From contig NW_008705562.1 in assembly GCF_000186865.1 (NCBI RefSeq), positions 2,304,111 through 2,368,110 on the forward strand: a stretch of DNA of 64,000 nucleotides. The letters are read 5' to 3'. This DNA is from Aureococcus anophagefferens (lineage: Eukaryota > Sar > Pelagophyceae > Pelagomonadales > Pelagomonadaceae). The translations under genes were made by a program, and so were the position numbers. Below are positions 37,466 to 49,100 of the stretch, in pieces. Position 1 is the first letter of the stretch. Every line of letters starts with the position of its first letter. Below the pieces are notes generated by a model. The model worked only from the letters and a program-made list of their open reading frames with translations, made no database searches and was not told the DNA's origin.

Positions 37466-40167
37466 ATGGCCTACCGCTTCGCGTCCATCGCCGCCTGCGC
37501 GGCGTCGACGGCCCTGAGGAGCCGCTGCCTCGAGGCGAAGGACGACAGCGGCGACGACGGCCGGTTCACTGTGTTCCTCGACATCGACGGCGTGCTCAAC
37601 AGCGCGAAGACGCGCGCCGAGGGCGACGCGGCGTTCCCCGACGCGGACACGCCCGCGCGCCACGCGCCGGACCCGGCCATGGTCGCGCGGCTCGCGCGCG
37701 CGATCCGCGACGGCGAGCGGCGGACGGGCCGCGGCTGCCGCCTCGTGCTCAGCAGCACGTGGCGCCTCCGGGGCGACGCGCTCGAGGCCGCCGAGGCGGC
37801 GCTCGGGCGCGCGGGGCTCGGCGTCGACGCCGTGACGCCGGACTACAGCGCCGCGGGCACGGAGAATTTGATCGACGGCCTCTTCAACGCGATGGACACG
37901 CCGAACAACGTCGTGCCCAACGAGGCCGCGGGCGACCGCGTCGACGAGATCTTCAGCGTCGTGAACCGCCTGGGCCTGCGAAAGCGCGGCGGCGTCTGGA
38001 TCGTCGTCGACGACCTCAACCTCCCCTGGCGGAACCCGCGGCTGCCCCGGGACCGCTTCGTGCGGACGAACGACGCGTTGGGGTTCACGGACGACAAGGC
38101 CGACGAGGCCGTCGCGAAGCTCGTCTGCCTGCACACGGGCGAGCCCTGGGAGGGCTGCGAGACCTGGGACGCGAAATGGGCGCGGAGCTGGGACGCCGCG
38201 TGGGCCCTCATCGACAACGGCCGCGGCGGCGACGCCGTCGACGACGAGGTCCCCGGCTTCGCGGTGCCGCGGCGGCGGCTCGTGCGCTTCGGAGGCGACG
38301 GCGCCGACTTCAAACGGTCCTACAGGGAGCTCCGCGAGGTCGGCCGCGGCGGCTACGGCCGCGTGTCCGTGGCGACGCACGCGGTGACGATGCAGCGGCG
38401 CGCCGTGAAGCGCATGACCGCGCGGCACCCGCGCGCGCACTTCTGGCTCCGCGCGCCGGCGGGCGCCGCGGCCTGGGACGCGGCCTGGGCGCTCGTGGAC
38501 AACGAGGACCCGGACGACGGCTGGGACGCCTACCTGGGGTTCCTGGACAACGGCCGCGGCGGGCTCCGGCCCGAGCCGCCGCGGCCGGCGAAGCCGCCGG
38601 CGACGGTGCCCGCGGAGGTCGCGGCGCTCGTGGAGCTGGACCACCCCCACGTCGTCAAGCTCCACGAGTACTACGTCGCCGACGACGGCGAGCGATCATC
38701 TGTGTGGAAATCAACCAGTGGAACGCCCTGTCCAGCAAAAACTTCAAACCTCTCTATCTCGATCAAATCGAAGTCGATTCGGCTGATTTTTGGACGAATC
38801 GATCGCTCTCGTCGAGTTCTCGAAGCACAGCCGAAGATCTTGCGTCGAAACTGTCGCATTCATTCACATTGAAGTCGGGTTGAAGATTTGATTTCCACGC
38901 AGGCTCATCCTCGTCATGGAGTACCTCGGCGGCGGCACGCTCCTCGAGCGCGTCGCCGCGTCCGGCGGCGGCATGGACGGCGCGGCCGCGGCGTCCGCGC
39001 TCAAGGCCATGCTCAGCGCCGTCGTCTGCTGCCACGCGCGGGGCCTCGTCCGCGGCGGCGTCCCGGGGCCGCGGCGACGGTCGAGAGCGTTCGACCGGGG
39101 GAACGACGGCGCGTCGCCACCGCCGCGCGCGGTAGGTCCACGGCGACCTCAAGCCGGACAACTTCTGCTACGACGACGACGTCGTCAAGCTCATCGACTT
39201 TGGCATGAGCAAGGACGTCGAGGCCGAGGCGCTCGAGACGCTGCAGGCCGGGTCGCTCGCGTACACGGCGCCGGAGACCTTCGACGCGGGCTACGGCGCG
39301 CCGTCGGACGTCTGGGCGCTCGGGTGCATGTTCTTCCAGATGGTCACGGGCGAGCTGCTCATCGAGGGCCTCTGCGGCGGCGAGGTCGTGACGGCGTTCG
39401 GCGGCGTCAAGGTGACGGCCGACGACGACGCGCGCCGCGCGGTCTGCGACGCCGCGGCGATCGCGCGGCGCCTCGAGGCCAAGGCGCGGCCGAAGCTCGA
39501 CGCCGCGGGCTTCGACCTGCTGGCGCGCATGCTCGCGCCGGACCCGGAGCGGCGCGCGACGGCGGCGGCGGCGCTCGCGCACCCGTGGGTCCGCCGCGGC
39601 GCGCGGACCGCGGCCGCGGACGCGCTCGACGGCGACCTCGTGCCGAAGCTGCGGCGCTTCGCGGCGCTGCCCGCGCTCCTGCGCACGGCCGTGCTCATCG
39701 AGGCCCACGCGGCCGTGCGCGAGGAGGCGACGCACCGCGAGGCGGCGACGTTCGAGGCCGTCGACGCGGACGCGGACGGCGTGCTCGACGCCGACGACCT
39801 CCGCCGGGCCCTCGCGGGGCGCGGGGTCGCCGCGCCCGACGACCTCGGCGACGTCGTCCGCGCCTGCGACGTGTCCAAGTCCGGGAACCTCACGTTGAAC
39901 GAATTCACGGCCGCGACGATGAGCCCGCGGCTCTTCACGCGCGAGGACCTCAGCGACGCGGCCTTCGCGGCCATGGACGGCGACGGCGACGGCGTCATCT
40001 CGCCCGCGGACCTCGAGCGCCTCCTCAGCGACTCGCCGACGCGCGCGGCCGTCGCGCGCGCCGTCCTCGCGGAGGTCGGCGCGGACGGCGGCTGCGACCG
40101 CGCGCGCTTCGACGAGGTCGTCCGCGCCGCGAGCCTCACGGCGGGCTGGCGGCCCGCGGCGTCCTAG
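37466..40167 (+). CDS. HAD-like domain / protein kinase / EF-hand fusion
   Basis: Three exons (37466-38691, 38903-39047, 39136-40167) close exactly to 800 aa. Residues about 30-190 look like a HAD-type hydrolase: FTVFLDIDGVLNSAK, LVLSSTWRLRGD, VWIVVDDLN. The kinase begins about 280: glycine loop VGRGGYGRVS, AVKRM lysine, VMEYLGGGTLLERV, catalytic VHGDLKPDN (Gly in place of the usual Arg, a non-RD form), LIDFGMSK and YTAPETF. Three or four EF-hands follow (DADADGVLD, VSKSGNLTLNEF, DGDGDGVISPAD), as in plant and protist CDPKs. A WDAAWAL(I/V)DN segment occurs twice between HAD and kinase. A Ca2+-regulated kinase is expected; the HAD role is unknown. Introns 1 and 2 are introners. Confidence 0.8.
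38692..38902 (+). mobile_element. family 2 introner (211-bp intron)
   Basis: The core runs from TGTGTGGAAATCAA to TTTGATTTCCACGCAG, a terminal inverted repeat. The left copy GC(GA)TCATCT (38692-38701) and right copy GCTCATCC (38903-38910) look like one 8-bp duplication with a 2-bp insertion on the left. Excision gives DDGE|LILVMEYL, normal kinase spacing. It contains GGCTGATTTTTGGACGA, shared with family 1. Confidence 0.85.
39048..39135 (+). mobile_element. family 3 introner (88-bp intron)
   Basis: GTCCGCGG (39048) and GTCCACGG (39136) are 7/8 direct repeats. The interior shares GTCGAGAGCGTTCGACCGGG with the copy at 52864-52951 and ends CGCGGTAG. Excision gives CHARGL|VHGDLKPDN; use of a GT 12 bases inside would break the kinase catalytic loop spacing. 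Confidence 0.85.
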
Positions 40168-40308
40168 TTCCGTTTTGGGGGTTTGTTAAACGGCGGCTTG
40201 CTTGGCCTCGACGGGTCCGCGACGTCCTCGGACTCACGCTTGTCTCGTCTCGCCGAGCCTCAACGGCGCCGCGCGCGCGCGCAAGGGCGCCCACCTCGTC
40301 TAAACGCC

Positions 40309-41328
40309 TCACCTCGTTACGCGGACCATGCGGAGGTCGCCGCGGGACGCGTCCGCGGCGAGGCCCGCCCAGGCCGCCGGCGACACCGCGGTGGGCCCGC
40401 CGGCCGCGGCGACGGCGCGCACGACATCGCCGTCGACGCGCGCCGTCGCGTCGAGGCCCCGCGCGGCGAGCGCGGCGAGCGTCGCGGCCCACGTCGCGTC
40501 GTTGCGGACGGCGTTCGCGAGGTAGACGGCCGCGGCCGGGTTCGCGTCCAGCGCCCCGGCGAGGGCCCCGGCGAGCGCCGGCGCGACGGCGGCGTCGTAG
40601 ACGCAGTCCGCGGCGACGACGGCGTCGAAGGCGCCCGAAGACGCGTAGAACGCGGCGGCCTCGTCCCACGCGAACTCGGCGACGGCCACGCGGCCGCCGC
40701 CCGCGAAGCCGTTGAGGTCCGCGTTGTGGCGCAGGTTCGTCACGACGCGGCCGTCGCCGTCCGTCAGCACGACGCGCGCCGCGCCCGTCGCCGCGAGCGC
40801 GAGGCCGCAGAGGCCGACGCCGGCGCCGAGCTCGAGGACCGACCGGCCGGCGAAGCGCCGCGGGTCCGCGAGGGCCCACTCCGCGAAGAGGAGCGCCGCG
40901 GGCCAGAGCCGCAGGCCCACCTCGTTGGACCGGTCGAAGGTCCGCAGCGACACGCAGCGGCCGGGCGCGACGTCGACGGTCACGTGGCCGCGGCCGTCGT
41001 CGCCGCCGGACGCCGTCGCCGCGGCCGCGAGCAGCTCGAAGACGCCGTCGTCCAGCTCCGCCTCGCCCGCGCGCTCCGCCGCGGCGACGAGGGCGCCGAA
41101 GACGCGCCGCTGGTAGTCGGCGCGCGGCGGGCAGCGCGCGAGGATGTCGTCGCCGCGCACGAGCTGCGAGAAGGCCGCCATCGTCGACGCGTCCGTGCTG
41201 CCCAAAGCCGCGAGGATCTCCTTCGCTGGCGAGCAGCGGCGGTATTCCTTGAGAGCGAGGGCGGCGGCCATTGCGTGTGGCGCGGCGGCCGAGTCCAGCT
41301 CGAGGGCAGCCAGCTCGAGGGCAGCCAT
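40309..41328 (-). CDS. FAM86/METTL21-type lysine methyltransferase
   Basis: 339 aa. The family (methyltransferase 16) methylates lysines of proteins such as eEF2. Seen: an N-terminal helical region (MAAALALKEYRRCSPAKEIL), then EVGLRLWPAALLFAEWAL, SAM motif SVLELGAGVGLCGLALAATG, acidic post-I VVLTDGD, NLRHNADLNGF and FDAVVAADCVYD. This order with the long N-terminal region favours FAM86/EEF2KMT; substrate not proven. The first residues come from a 15-bp duplication (ALELAALEL), so translation might begin at the Met of MAAALALKEY instead. Confidence 0.82.
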   Translation of the reverse strand: MAALELAALELDSAAAPHAMAAALALKEYRRCSPAKEILAALGSTDASTMAAFSQLVRGDDILARCPPRADYQRRVFGALVAAAERAGEAELDDGVFELLAAAATASGGDDGRGHVTVDVAPGRCVSLRTFDRSNEVGLRLWPAALLFAEWALADPRRFAGRSVLELGAGVGLCGLALAATGAARVVLTDGDGRVVTNLRHNADLNGFAGGGRVAVAEFAWDEAAAFYASSGAFDAVVAADCVYDAAVAPALAGALAGALDANPAAAVYLANAVRNDATWAATLAALAARGLDATARVDGDVVRAVAAAGGPTAVSPAAWAGLAADASRGDLRMVRVTR

Positions 41329-41447
41329 CACCTGCTCGACCGCTCGCCAAAAAGTCTTCTGGCATTTTTTAAAACGATGGCGCGTCGCTGAGCTCGCGCT
41401 CGCCTGCTCATCTGCGCCAACGCCGCCGCGCTTCCGCCGCCCTCAGC

Positions 41448-42847
41448 ATGCGCGCCGCGCTGCTCGTCCTCGCCGCCGCCCAACGCGCCGCCGCCCTCAG
41501 CTCGCAGCCGCCCTTCGAGGACTGCGTGCCGGGCTACCCGGCGTGGCACGTCTGGCGCGTGTTTTCCAGCCACACGGCCGTCGTCGAGGGCGAGAACCTG
41601 CGGCGCCTGCGCGTCACGCGCAAATCGCTGGACAGCTCCGTCGCGACGTTCGCGAGCTACGTCGCGCGGCGCGTGGTCCACGGCGCCGCGGAGCTGCACT
41701 ACGAGGACCCCGTCGTCGGCTGCCCCGCGCCGTGGGCGTCGGACGCGACGCGGTGCGCGCTCCACTTCTCGCCCTTCGCGCGCGCGTGCGTCCGCGTCGA
41801 GGCGCGGCGCCGCTTCCGCCTCGGCGTCGACCGCAACGCGTCCGTGACCTGGGGCGACGCGTCGACGGCGCGCCAGCGGCGCGCGCTCTTCTTCGGCGCG
41901 GCCGTGGCCATGCATCGGTCCGCGGCGACGATCTCCGAGGCGTACCAGCTCCACTACGCCATGGGCGTCGGCACGGGCGTCATCTTCGCCGCGGTGCTCC
42001 TCGTCGCGCTGCTCCTGTCGCAGGTCTCGACGACGCCGACGCGGCGGCGGGGCCTCGTCGTGGCGACGACGCTCGGCTACGGCCTCGCGGTCTGGAAGTA
42101 CTTCTTCCGGGTCGCGGTGCACGGCCTCGCGGCCTGGCCGCGCGTCACGGCGACCTACGTCGCCGTCGCCGCGGGCGCGTCGGTCCTCGCGACGCGCTAC
42201 GTGCGCTCGACGGCCATCTTCTTCGACGCGGTCAAGGGCGGCTGCCGCACGGCGGCGCTGCTCCTCGCGTTCCACGCAGAGCAGGGAAAGAGTGATTCAA
42301 CGTCGCTTCAACGTGAGGGTTCCGCACGCGATTGTTCCAAAGGAAGGATCCACGCGTCGAGAGCGCTCCGAGAGATAATCGTTCGTCCAAGAATTAGCCG
42401 AAACGAGTGGAAAATGACCGAGATAGGAGCCTTTGAAGTTGGGAATTTCGCACTCTTTTCCTGCCCAGGTTCCACGCGACGCGGTCCGTCGGCTACGGCC
42501 TCGTCGCCGTCCTGGGCTTCGCGTACGCCGGCCTGACGGACGCGGACCTGCCCTGGCGCGCGGCCCTCGGGGCCTTCGCGGCGCTGCTGGCCGGCGACGC
42601 CGCCGCGGCGCGCGCGCCGCCGCGGCGGTCCGCGGCCGCGGCCACGCCGCCGCGCGACGGGAAGAACTTCCTCCACGGCCACCGCTTCCTGACCAAGGCC
42701 GAGTTCGACGACGAGGGCGAGCGCGCGACGCGCGACGCCGTCGCGGCGCTCGCGGCGACGCCCGCGTACGCCGCGTGGCTCGCGGAGAACCACGGCCGCC
42801 TCACCGTCGCGCCGGCCGCGAGAGGCGGGGACAGCGATAGCGACTAG
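41448..42847 (+). CDS. NEMP-family (DUF2215) nuclear envelope membrane protein
   Basis: Two exons (41448-42268, 42469-42847) close to 399 aa. Signal peptide MRAALLVLAAAQRAAAL. A luminal strand-rich region is followed by five or so spans (YAMGVGTGVIFAAVLLVALL, GLVVATTLGYGLAVWKYFF). The C-terminus (FLTKAEFDDEGERATRDAVA, PAYAAWLAENHGRL) matches the conserved tail of NEMP/TMEM194 proteins, where it faces the nucleoplasm. The family supports nuclear-envelope stiffness in animals. The intron is an inverted family 1 introner that splits a transmembrane segment. The tail ends SDSD. Confidence 0.78.
42269..42468 (+). mobile_element. family 1 introner, inverted copy (200-bp intron)
   Basis: GTTCCACG at 42269-42276 is repeated exactly at 42469-42476. 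The 192-bp core is the reverse complement of the copies at 6027 and 59968, showing that both orientations splice. The donor here is GT rather than GC. Confidence 0.9.
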
Positions 42848-43153
42848 TATGTGAAGTATGTATGCAGGTAGCGGCCCCTCGGCGTGGTCCGGGGGCCGGG
42901 GTCGTGGGGGTCGTGGATGCCGCCGTGCCCGCCCGCCTGGAGGCGGGCGGGTGACGGCGGGGAAGGTGTCGCCTGCTCGCGCGCGTGTCGCGCGCGAGAT
43001 CTGGGCGACGCAGGGGGGAGTCGACCTTGCCCGCCCGCGTGCGGCGGACGGGAGCTTGGTGACGGTACAGGGGGAACAGGGGGAACAGGTCGTCGACCTT
43101 GCGCGCTCGCGTGCGGCGGGCGCGATCTGGGCGACGATGCAGGGCGCGGCGGC
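42848..43153. repeat. intergenic stretch with hairpins and a diverged direct repeat
   Basis: Two strong inverted repeats are visible: CCCGCCCGCC/GGCGGGCGGG (about 42930) and CTCGCGCGCG/CGCGCGCGAG (about 42977). A segment with GTCGACCTTG...CGTGCGGCGG and ATCTGGGCGACG recurs about 100 bp apart (about 43000 and 43100). No gene seen. Confidence 0.6.
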
Positions 43154-46100
43154 CTAGGGGCAGGTGCCGCAGGCGACGGGACAGGCGACTTTGGCCTTGA
43201 CCTTGTCGACGTCCTTGCGCTTGCAGCGTTTCTCGGCCTTCTCGGCGACCCACTTACAGGTTTCCTTTGGGTTCGCCTTCTTCTTTTTGGCCCCGCGCCA
43301 CGTTTTGCTGTCGACGCAGTCCGGCGCGGGGAGCGACGGAAAGGAGTCGGACTCCCCGCAGGACCCGCACGCGGCGCGGCACGCGACGCTGGCGGGTACC
43401 TTGTCGGCGGACTTCTTTGTGCAGCGCGTCGCTGCGTCCGTGCCGATCCACGCGCACGTGCGGTCCGCCTTGGTTCCTTGGATCCACGACGTCGAGTCCT
43501 CGCAGGGCTCGGCCGCGGACGGCGCGGGCGTCACGGGAGCGCTCGTAGGCTTTTCCGTGGGCTCGGCCGTGGGCTTGGCTGTGGGCTTGGCCGTCTTGGC
43601 CATCGTCGGCTTGGTCGTCGGATCGGCCGTCTTGGCTACGGACGGCGCGGGCGTCACGGGAGCGCTCGTAGGCTTTTCCGTGGGCTCGGCCGTGGGCTTG
43701 GTCACGGGAGCACTCGTAGGCTTTTCCGTGGGGCTGGCCGTGGGCTTGGCTGTGGGCTTGGCCGTCTTCTTGGTTGTGGGAGGCATCGTCGGCTTGGTCG
43801 TTGGATCGGCCGTCTTGGCGACGGGAGCCATCGTGGGACCGGCCGTCGGCTCGGACATCTCGACCATCGTGGGCTCGAGCGTCTTCGCGACCGGCATCAT
43901 CGTCGGCTCGAACATCTCCTCGCTCATCGTCGGCTCGCGCGTCTTCATGCCCATGGGTGGCATAGTCGGCGCGAGCATCGACGGCGTCATCGTCGGATCC
44001 TCGGGCGTGGACGTCGGCGCGTACGTCGACCAGCCCTTGGTGATCTGGTTCGAGCTGCAGAGGTACCGGGTCTGACACACGCAACCCTGGTCGTCAAAGC
44101 GAAGGCCAGCCCCCTCGTCGAAGCCGTAGATGTTCAGCCAGCAACGCGCGTGGTAGTTTCCGTCCGGCTGATTCCATCCGCGCCCGTTGAACACCTGGCG
44201 CAGGAACCACTTGCCGTTGCCGGGGAGAATGCTCGTAAATCCGAGATTTCCCGGCGCTTCGCCTTCGTAGAGGGCCTGGTCGTAGGAGTTCAAGCTGTGG
44301 TCGCGGCATCCGCCGCAGCCGTCCTCGTCGCGGTAGATACCCGCGATGCGAGTGTACTGCTGTCCGAAAGCGTCGTAGACGGCCGCCGCGTGCTCGTAGT
44401 CGCGAGGCACCCAGAGGGACATGCCGTCGGGGCAGTCGTCGACGTCGTCGACGCCGCACGTGCGCTCCCCTTTGTTCACGGGGAACAGGTCGTACAACTT
44501 GTCGTTGACGGCCAGGCAGTGGACGGTGCCGTCCGCGTAGTCGAACTCGCCCTCCTCTTCGCAGACGGGAGCGCGCGACGGCGCGGCGGTCGTCGGTGCA
44601 GGCGAGATCGTCGGCGCGACAGACGGCTCCGGCGTCGTCGGCGCGGGCGTCACGGTCGGCGCGGCCGTGGGCGGGTCGCCTTGAAGATTGCTCGAGCATA
44701 AGTAGCTGGCCGAGCAGATGCCGCAGGACTGGTCGTCGATCGAGAAGCCGACGCCGTCCTCCCAGCCGTCGTGGTAGGCCGCGGTGAGCCAACAATCGGC
44801 GTCGTAGTTCCCGTTGGGCTCGTAGTAGGGCGTGCTCCGCAGGAACCAGGGCGCGTCGCCGCCGGCGACGCTCTTGAAGCCGACGTTCTCGTCGTCGAGG
44901 TCCTCCCACTCCTTTTGAGCTTCGGAGTTCATCGCGACGCGAGTGCAGCCGCCGCAGCCGTCCTCCGGGCGGTAGATGCCAGTGAGCTTTGTCAGCCAGC
45001 CGAAGCGCTCGTAGGTGGCCTTCGCGTGGGCGTAGGACCGCGGCACCTACCAAGCACGGTTTTTTTCATCGTTTCCCAGCCGAAATCTCTCGAAACCGTC
45101 ACGGCCACAGGACGCTGCGCCGCGCCCAGATGTCCATGCCCAGCGGGCACGAATTCTCGTCCGTCCGCTTGCAGGTCCAGGCGCCGTTTTTGACGGGCAC
45201 GATGTCGACGAGCTCGCGCGGGCTCGGCGCCGGCGTCGCTTTGACCGCCGACGCCTCGGCCGCGCCGCCTTCGGTGGCGGCCTTGAACTTGCCCGTCGCG
45301 AGCCAGCAGCTGTGGCGCGCCTGGCCGTTGCCCTTGGCGATCTCGTGGGACGTGTGGACGTAGCAGCCGCTGTTGCCCTGACCCCAGATGGCCTCGCATC
45401 CCGTCGCGCCGGCGTACGCGCCGCAGAGTTCGAGGCACTCGAGGTGCTCCGCGGCCGTCTTGAAATTCCCGCCGCGGAGCCGGACGACGCCCGAGTTGAC
45501 GTCCTGGTAATTCTCCTTGACGCAGAAACCGGCCTGCTCGGCGCCGAACATCAAGGCGCCGGCGTCGTCGTCCTGCTCGTCGCCGCCAATGAAGAAGCAA
45601 TGGAGCGTGTGCTCCCCGTACTCGAAGACGCCCGCCTCCGGGCACACGCCGTCGAGCGTCGGGCGCGCCGTCGGAATCGCGGTCGGAATCGGCGACACCG
45701 TGGGCTCCGCGCTGGGCTCCGGCGTCGGGGAGGGGCTCGGCTCGGACGTCGTGGGCGCGGCGCTCGGCACCGGCGAGATCGTCGGTCGCGCGCTCGGTTC
45801 GGCCGAAGGGGGGGAAGACGGCTTCGACGTCGTGGGCGCGCGGGACGGCCCGAAGCCGGCGACGCGGTTCGTCGAGCAGACGTAATCGACCGAACAGCGG
45901 GCGCAGTTGGCGTCGTCGAGCCGGAAGCCCACGCCCTCCTCCCATCCTTCGTCCCAGTGCGTCGTGAGCCAGCACCCCGCGTCGTAGTTTCCGTTGGGCT
46001 CGTTGAACGGCTCGTTGCGCATGAACCACGGCGCACCTTCGCCGGCGACGCTCGTGAAGCCGACGTTGTCCGCGTCGAGCGCTTCCCACGCGCGCTGGTC

Positions 46101-49100
46101 GTGCGAATTCATGGCCACGCGCTGGCAACCTAAAAGCAGGGGATCTGTCCGTGTTTCCAAACTCGTCGGACGCTGGCGACGCGCCGCCGCAGCCGTTCTC
46201 GGTTCTGTAGACGCCGATGGTCCCCGTCGACTCGTAGCCGAAGCGGTCCAGTCCCAGCTTGGCGTGCTCGATGTTGCGCGGAACCCACAAGTCGAATCCC
46301 GCGGGGCAGCTATTCTCGTCCGTGTGGCGGCACGTCCGCTCGCCGCCCTTGACGGGGAAGAAGTCGACCAGCTCGCCGTTGAGCTCGATGCAGTGGAGCC
46401 GGCCGCCCTTGTACGCGCGGACGCCCGGGATGCCCTCGCAGACGTGCTGCTCCGTGGGCGCGAAGGTGGCCGTCGGCACGAAGGACGGCGCGTGAGAGAC
46501 GGTCGGCGCGAGCGTCGGCGCCGGCGTCGGCGCGTGCGAGACGGTCGGTTCGAGCGTCGGCGCCGGCGTGGGAGACGTCGTGGGCGCGTGAGACACCGTC
46601 GGCGCGTGCGACGGCGTCGGCGACGGCGCGGCCGTGGGCCCCACGTGGAAGACGTCGCCGATCTCGAGCAGGTCGGGGAAGTTCCCGCGATTCGGGATGA
46701 CGAAGTCGAGCTCGTCCTCGCGGACGCCCATGAACTGCGCGAGCGGATGCCACATGGACTCCCAGGGCGTCGACCTACGCATGACGCTGATGATCATTCC
46801 CCGCCCCGAAACTCTCAAAAAGTCGTGCCCACAGGACGCTGGCATCGACGGGATGATGCGCCCGCGGTCCGGCGAGTAGTTGAGGTCGCCGTCCGGCCCG
46901 AGCGTCTCCGGGTAGCGGCCGTGGATGGTGGAGTTGTTCAACCCGCCCCCCACGATGAAATGGTGCCCGCCCCAGCCGTGGTCCGTGCCCGCGCCGTTCC
47001 ACGTCAGCGTGCGCCCGAAGTCCGACATGGTCACGATGGCGACGTCCTCGAAGATGCCCTGGGCCTTCATCTCGTCCGCGAAGGCCGCGACGGCGTCGTC
47101 GATCTCCTCGAGGCGCATGGGCAGCGCGTCGAGCGTGCCGTGGTTGTCGAAGCCGCCGATCTCGACGAAGAAGGCCGCGCGCTCGTGCTCCAACGCGTCG
47201 CGCTTTGTGACGATGCGCGCGACGTCCTCGAAGCGGCGGCCGAGGCCCGTGTCGGGGAAGTCCGTGACCATGCCGTCGTCGCCCTCGAAGATGCCCGAGA
47301 TCTCCTCCGCGTGGCGGATCGCCGGCCCGAAGAGGCCCGCGAAGGTGTCGGCGAAGACCGACGAGCTCTCATTCTGCAGCAACAAGCCGATCTCCTCCTT
47401 GAGCTCGTCGTAGTCGATGAGACGCGAGAAGCCGTCGTCGGCGTTGAGGTCGATGACCTCCGCGTGCCCGGAGCCCTCGAGCGCCTTCTGCAGGCCGTTG
47501 AGGCTGTAGCCCACGGCGTTGAGCGGGTCGTCGCGGACCTTCGGGTCCGCGAGGGCGCTGAGGATGCGGCCGAGCACGCCCTTGGCCGACATGTTGTCGG
47601 AGACGACGGTCTGGGCCAAGCGTTGCTGCACGTCGTGCGCGCCGATGGACGGCGGCGTCCGCTTCGCGCCGGAGCGGTACTCCGCGAGCGTGAGCGGCTC
47701 GACCAACGACCCGATGTTCGCGAAGAAGCTCGCGTCGCCGGTCTCGTAGAGGCCGTGGATTTTATCCAGCGACGGGTGTACGCCAAAGGTGTCGCACGGC
47801 TGGTCGGAGCCGGGAGCGATCGAGCGGTACTCGCTCATCTCGAAAGGCATCTCCGCGATGGCTCCACGGTAGTCGACGTAGTCGCCCGCGACGGCGCAGT
47901 CGCCCGTCGGCGCCAGCATCGTGTAGCTGTCCGCGCCACCGTTCAAGAAGAGAAGAACGACGGCCTTGTACTTGCGCGTCGGCGGGTCGCTGTAGACCTC
48001 GTCGTCGCGCGCGCCGACGGGCTCGTGCGCGTTCGTCGCGTGGAACTCGGGCGCGAGCGTGAAGAGGCGCTGCGCGAGCTGGAGCCGCGCGTTTGGGCCG
48101 CCGAGCATGGGCTTGTCGACGGCGTCGAGGATGACCGCGCGGCTGTGGTCGCTGAGGCGGCCCTCGGTGAGGAGCACGTCGAGGTCGTCGACGGCGTCGA
48201 CGAACGACGCGTCGCACCGGGGCACGTCGCAGTAGTCCCACTTCGTCTTCTTCTCGGTCGTGAAGCACCACGCGCGCGCGCGGTTCTTGCCCGACTTCGG
48301 CTGCCGGCAGAAGTTGTGGCCCGCGAGCTCCGGGTGGCCGTCGGGCGTGTGCTTGTGCTGGTGGGGCTTCTGCGAGTCCCAGCGCTGGCACGCGAGGCCC
48401 GAGCGCGTCTTCGCGATCGAGCCCCGGTAGTCGCGCTGGTCCACTTCTCGCGAGCACTCCTTGGTCCGGTCGGGCACCGGCGGCGCGTACGCGAGGCCGC
48501 CGCCCGCCGGCCAGCGGTTGCAATTGCCCGTGCCGCCGCCGAAGCCGCGGTCGCAGCGGCTCAGGCCGTGGCGAATGAGCGAGTACAACCCGTTCGCGAG
48601 GCCGATGAGGCGCGCGCCCTCCATGACCTGCGCCTCGGGCGCGACGAGCCCGCGGCGCGCGACCGCGCCTTGGGGCGCGTAGTCGGGCAGATAGTAGGAG
48701 AAGACGCTCGGCGCCTCGTGGACCATCTGCCCGATCTTCCGGTCCATGCCCTCGAGCTCGACCTCGCGGCCGTCCAGGCTGTCGAGCTCCATCGCGCGCA
48801 TGAAGTGGAGCACCTTGAGCAGCGGCTCGCGGAGCCGGCCGTGCGTGGGGTCCGCGAGCAGCGCCGGCGACGTCGCCTCGCGGTCCAACAGGATCGCGGC
48901 GAGCGTCGCGGCGAGGTCGCCGTACTGCCCGGTTCCGAAGCCGGCGTAGGATCCCGCGCGGAACGCGTCGACGACGGCCGCGACGTAGCGCGGCGACGGG
49001 TTCGACGTCGAAAAGCGCTGCAGGAGCAGCTTGGCGACGAACGGCGCGACGTTCGGGTGCTCGAAGACGCCGTCGATGAACGCCTCGGTCTCGAAGCGCG

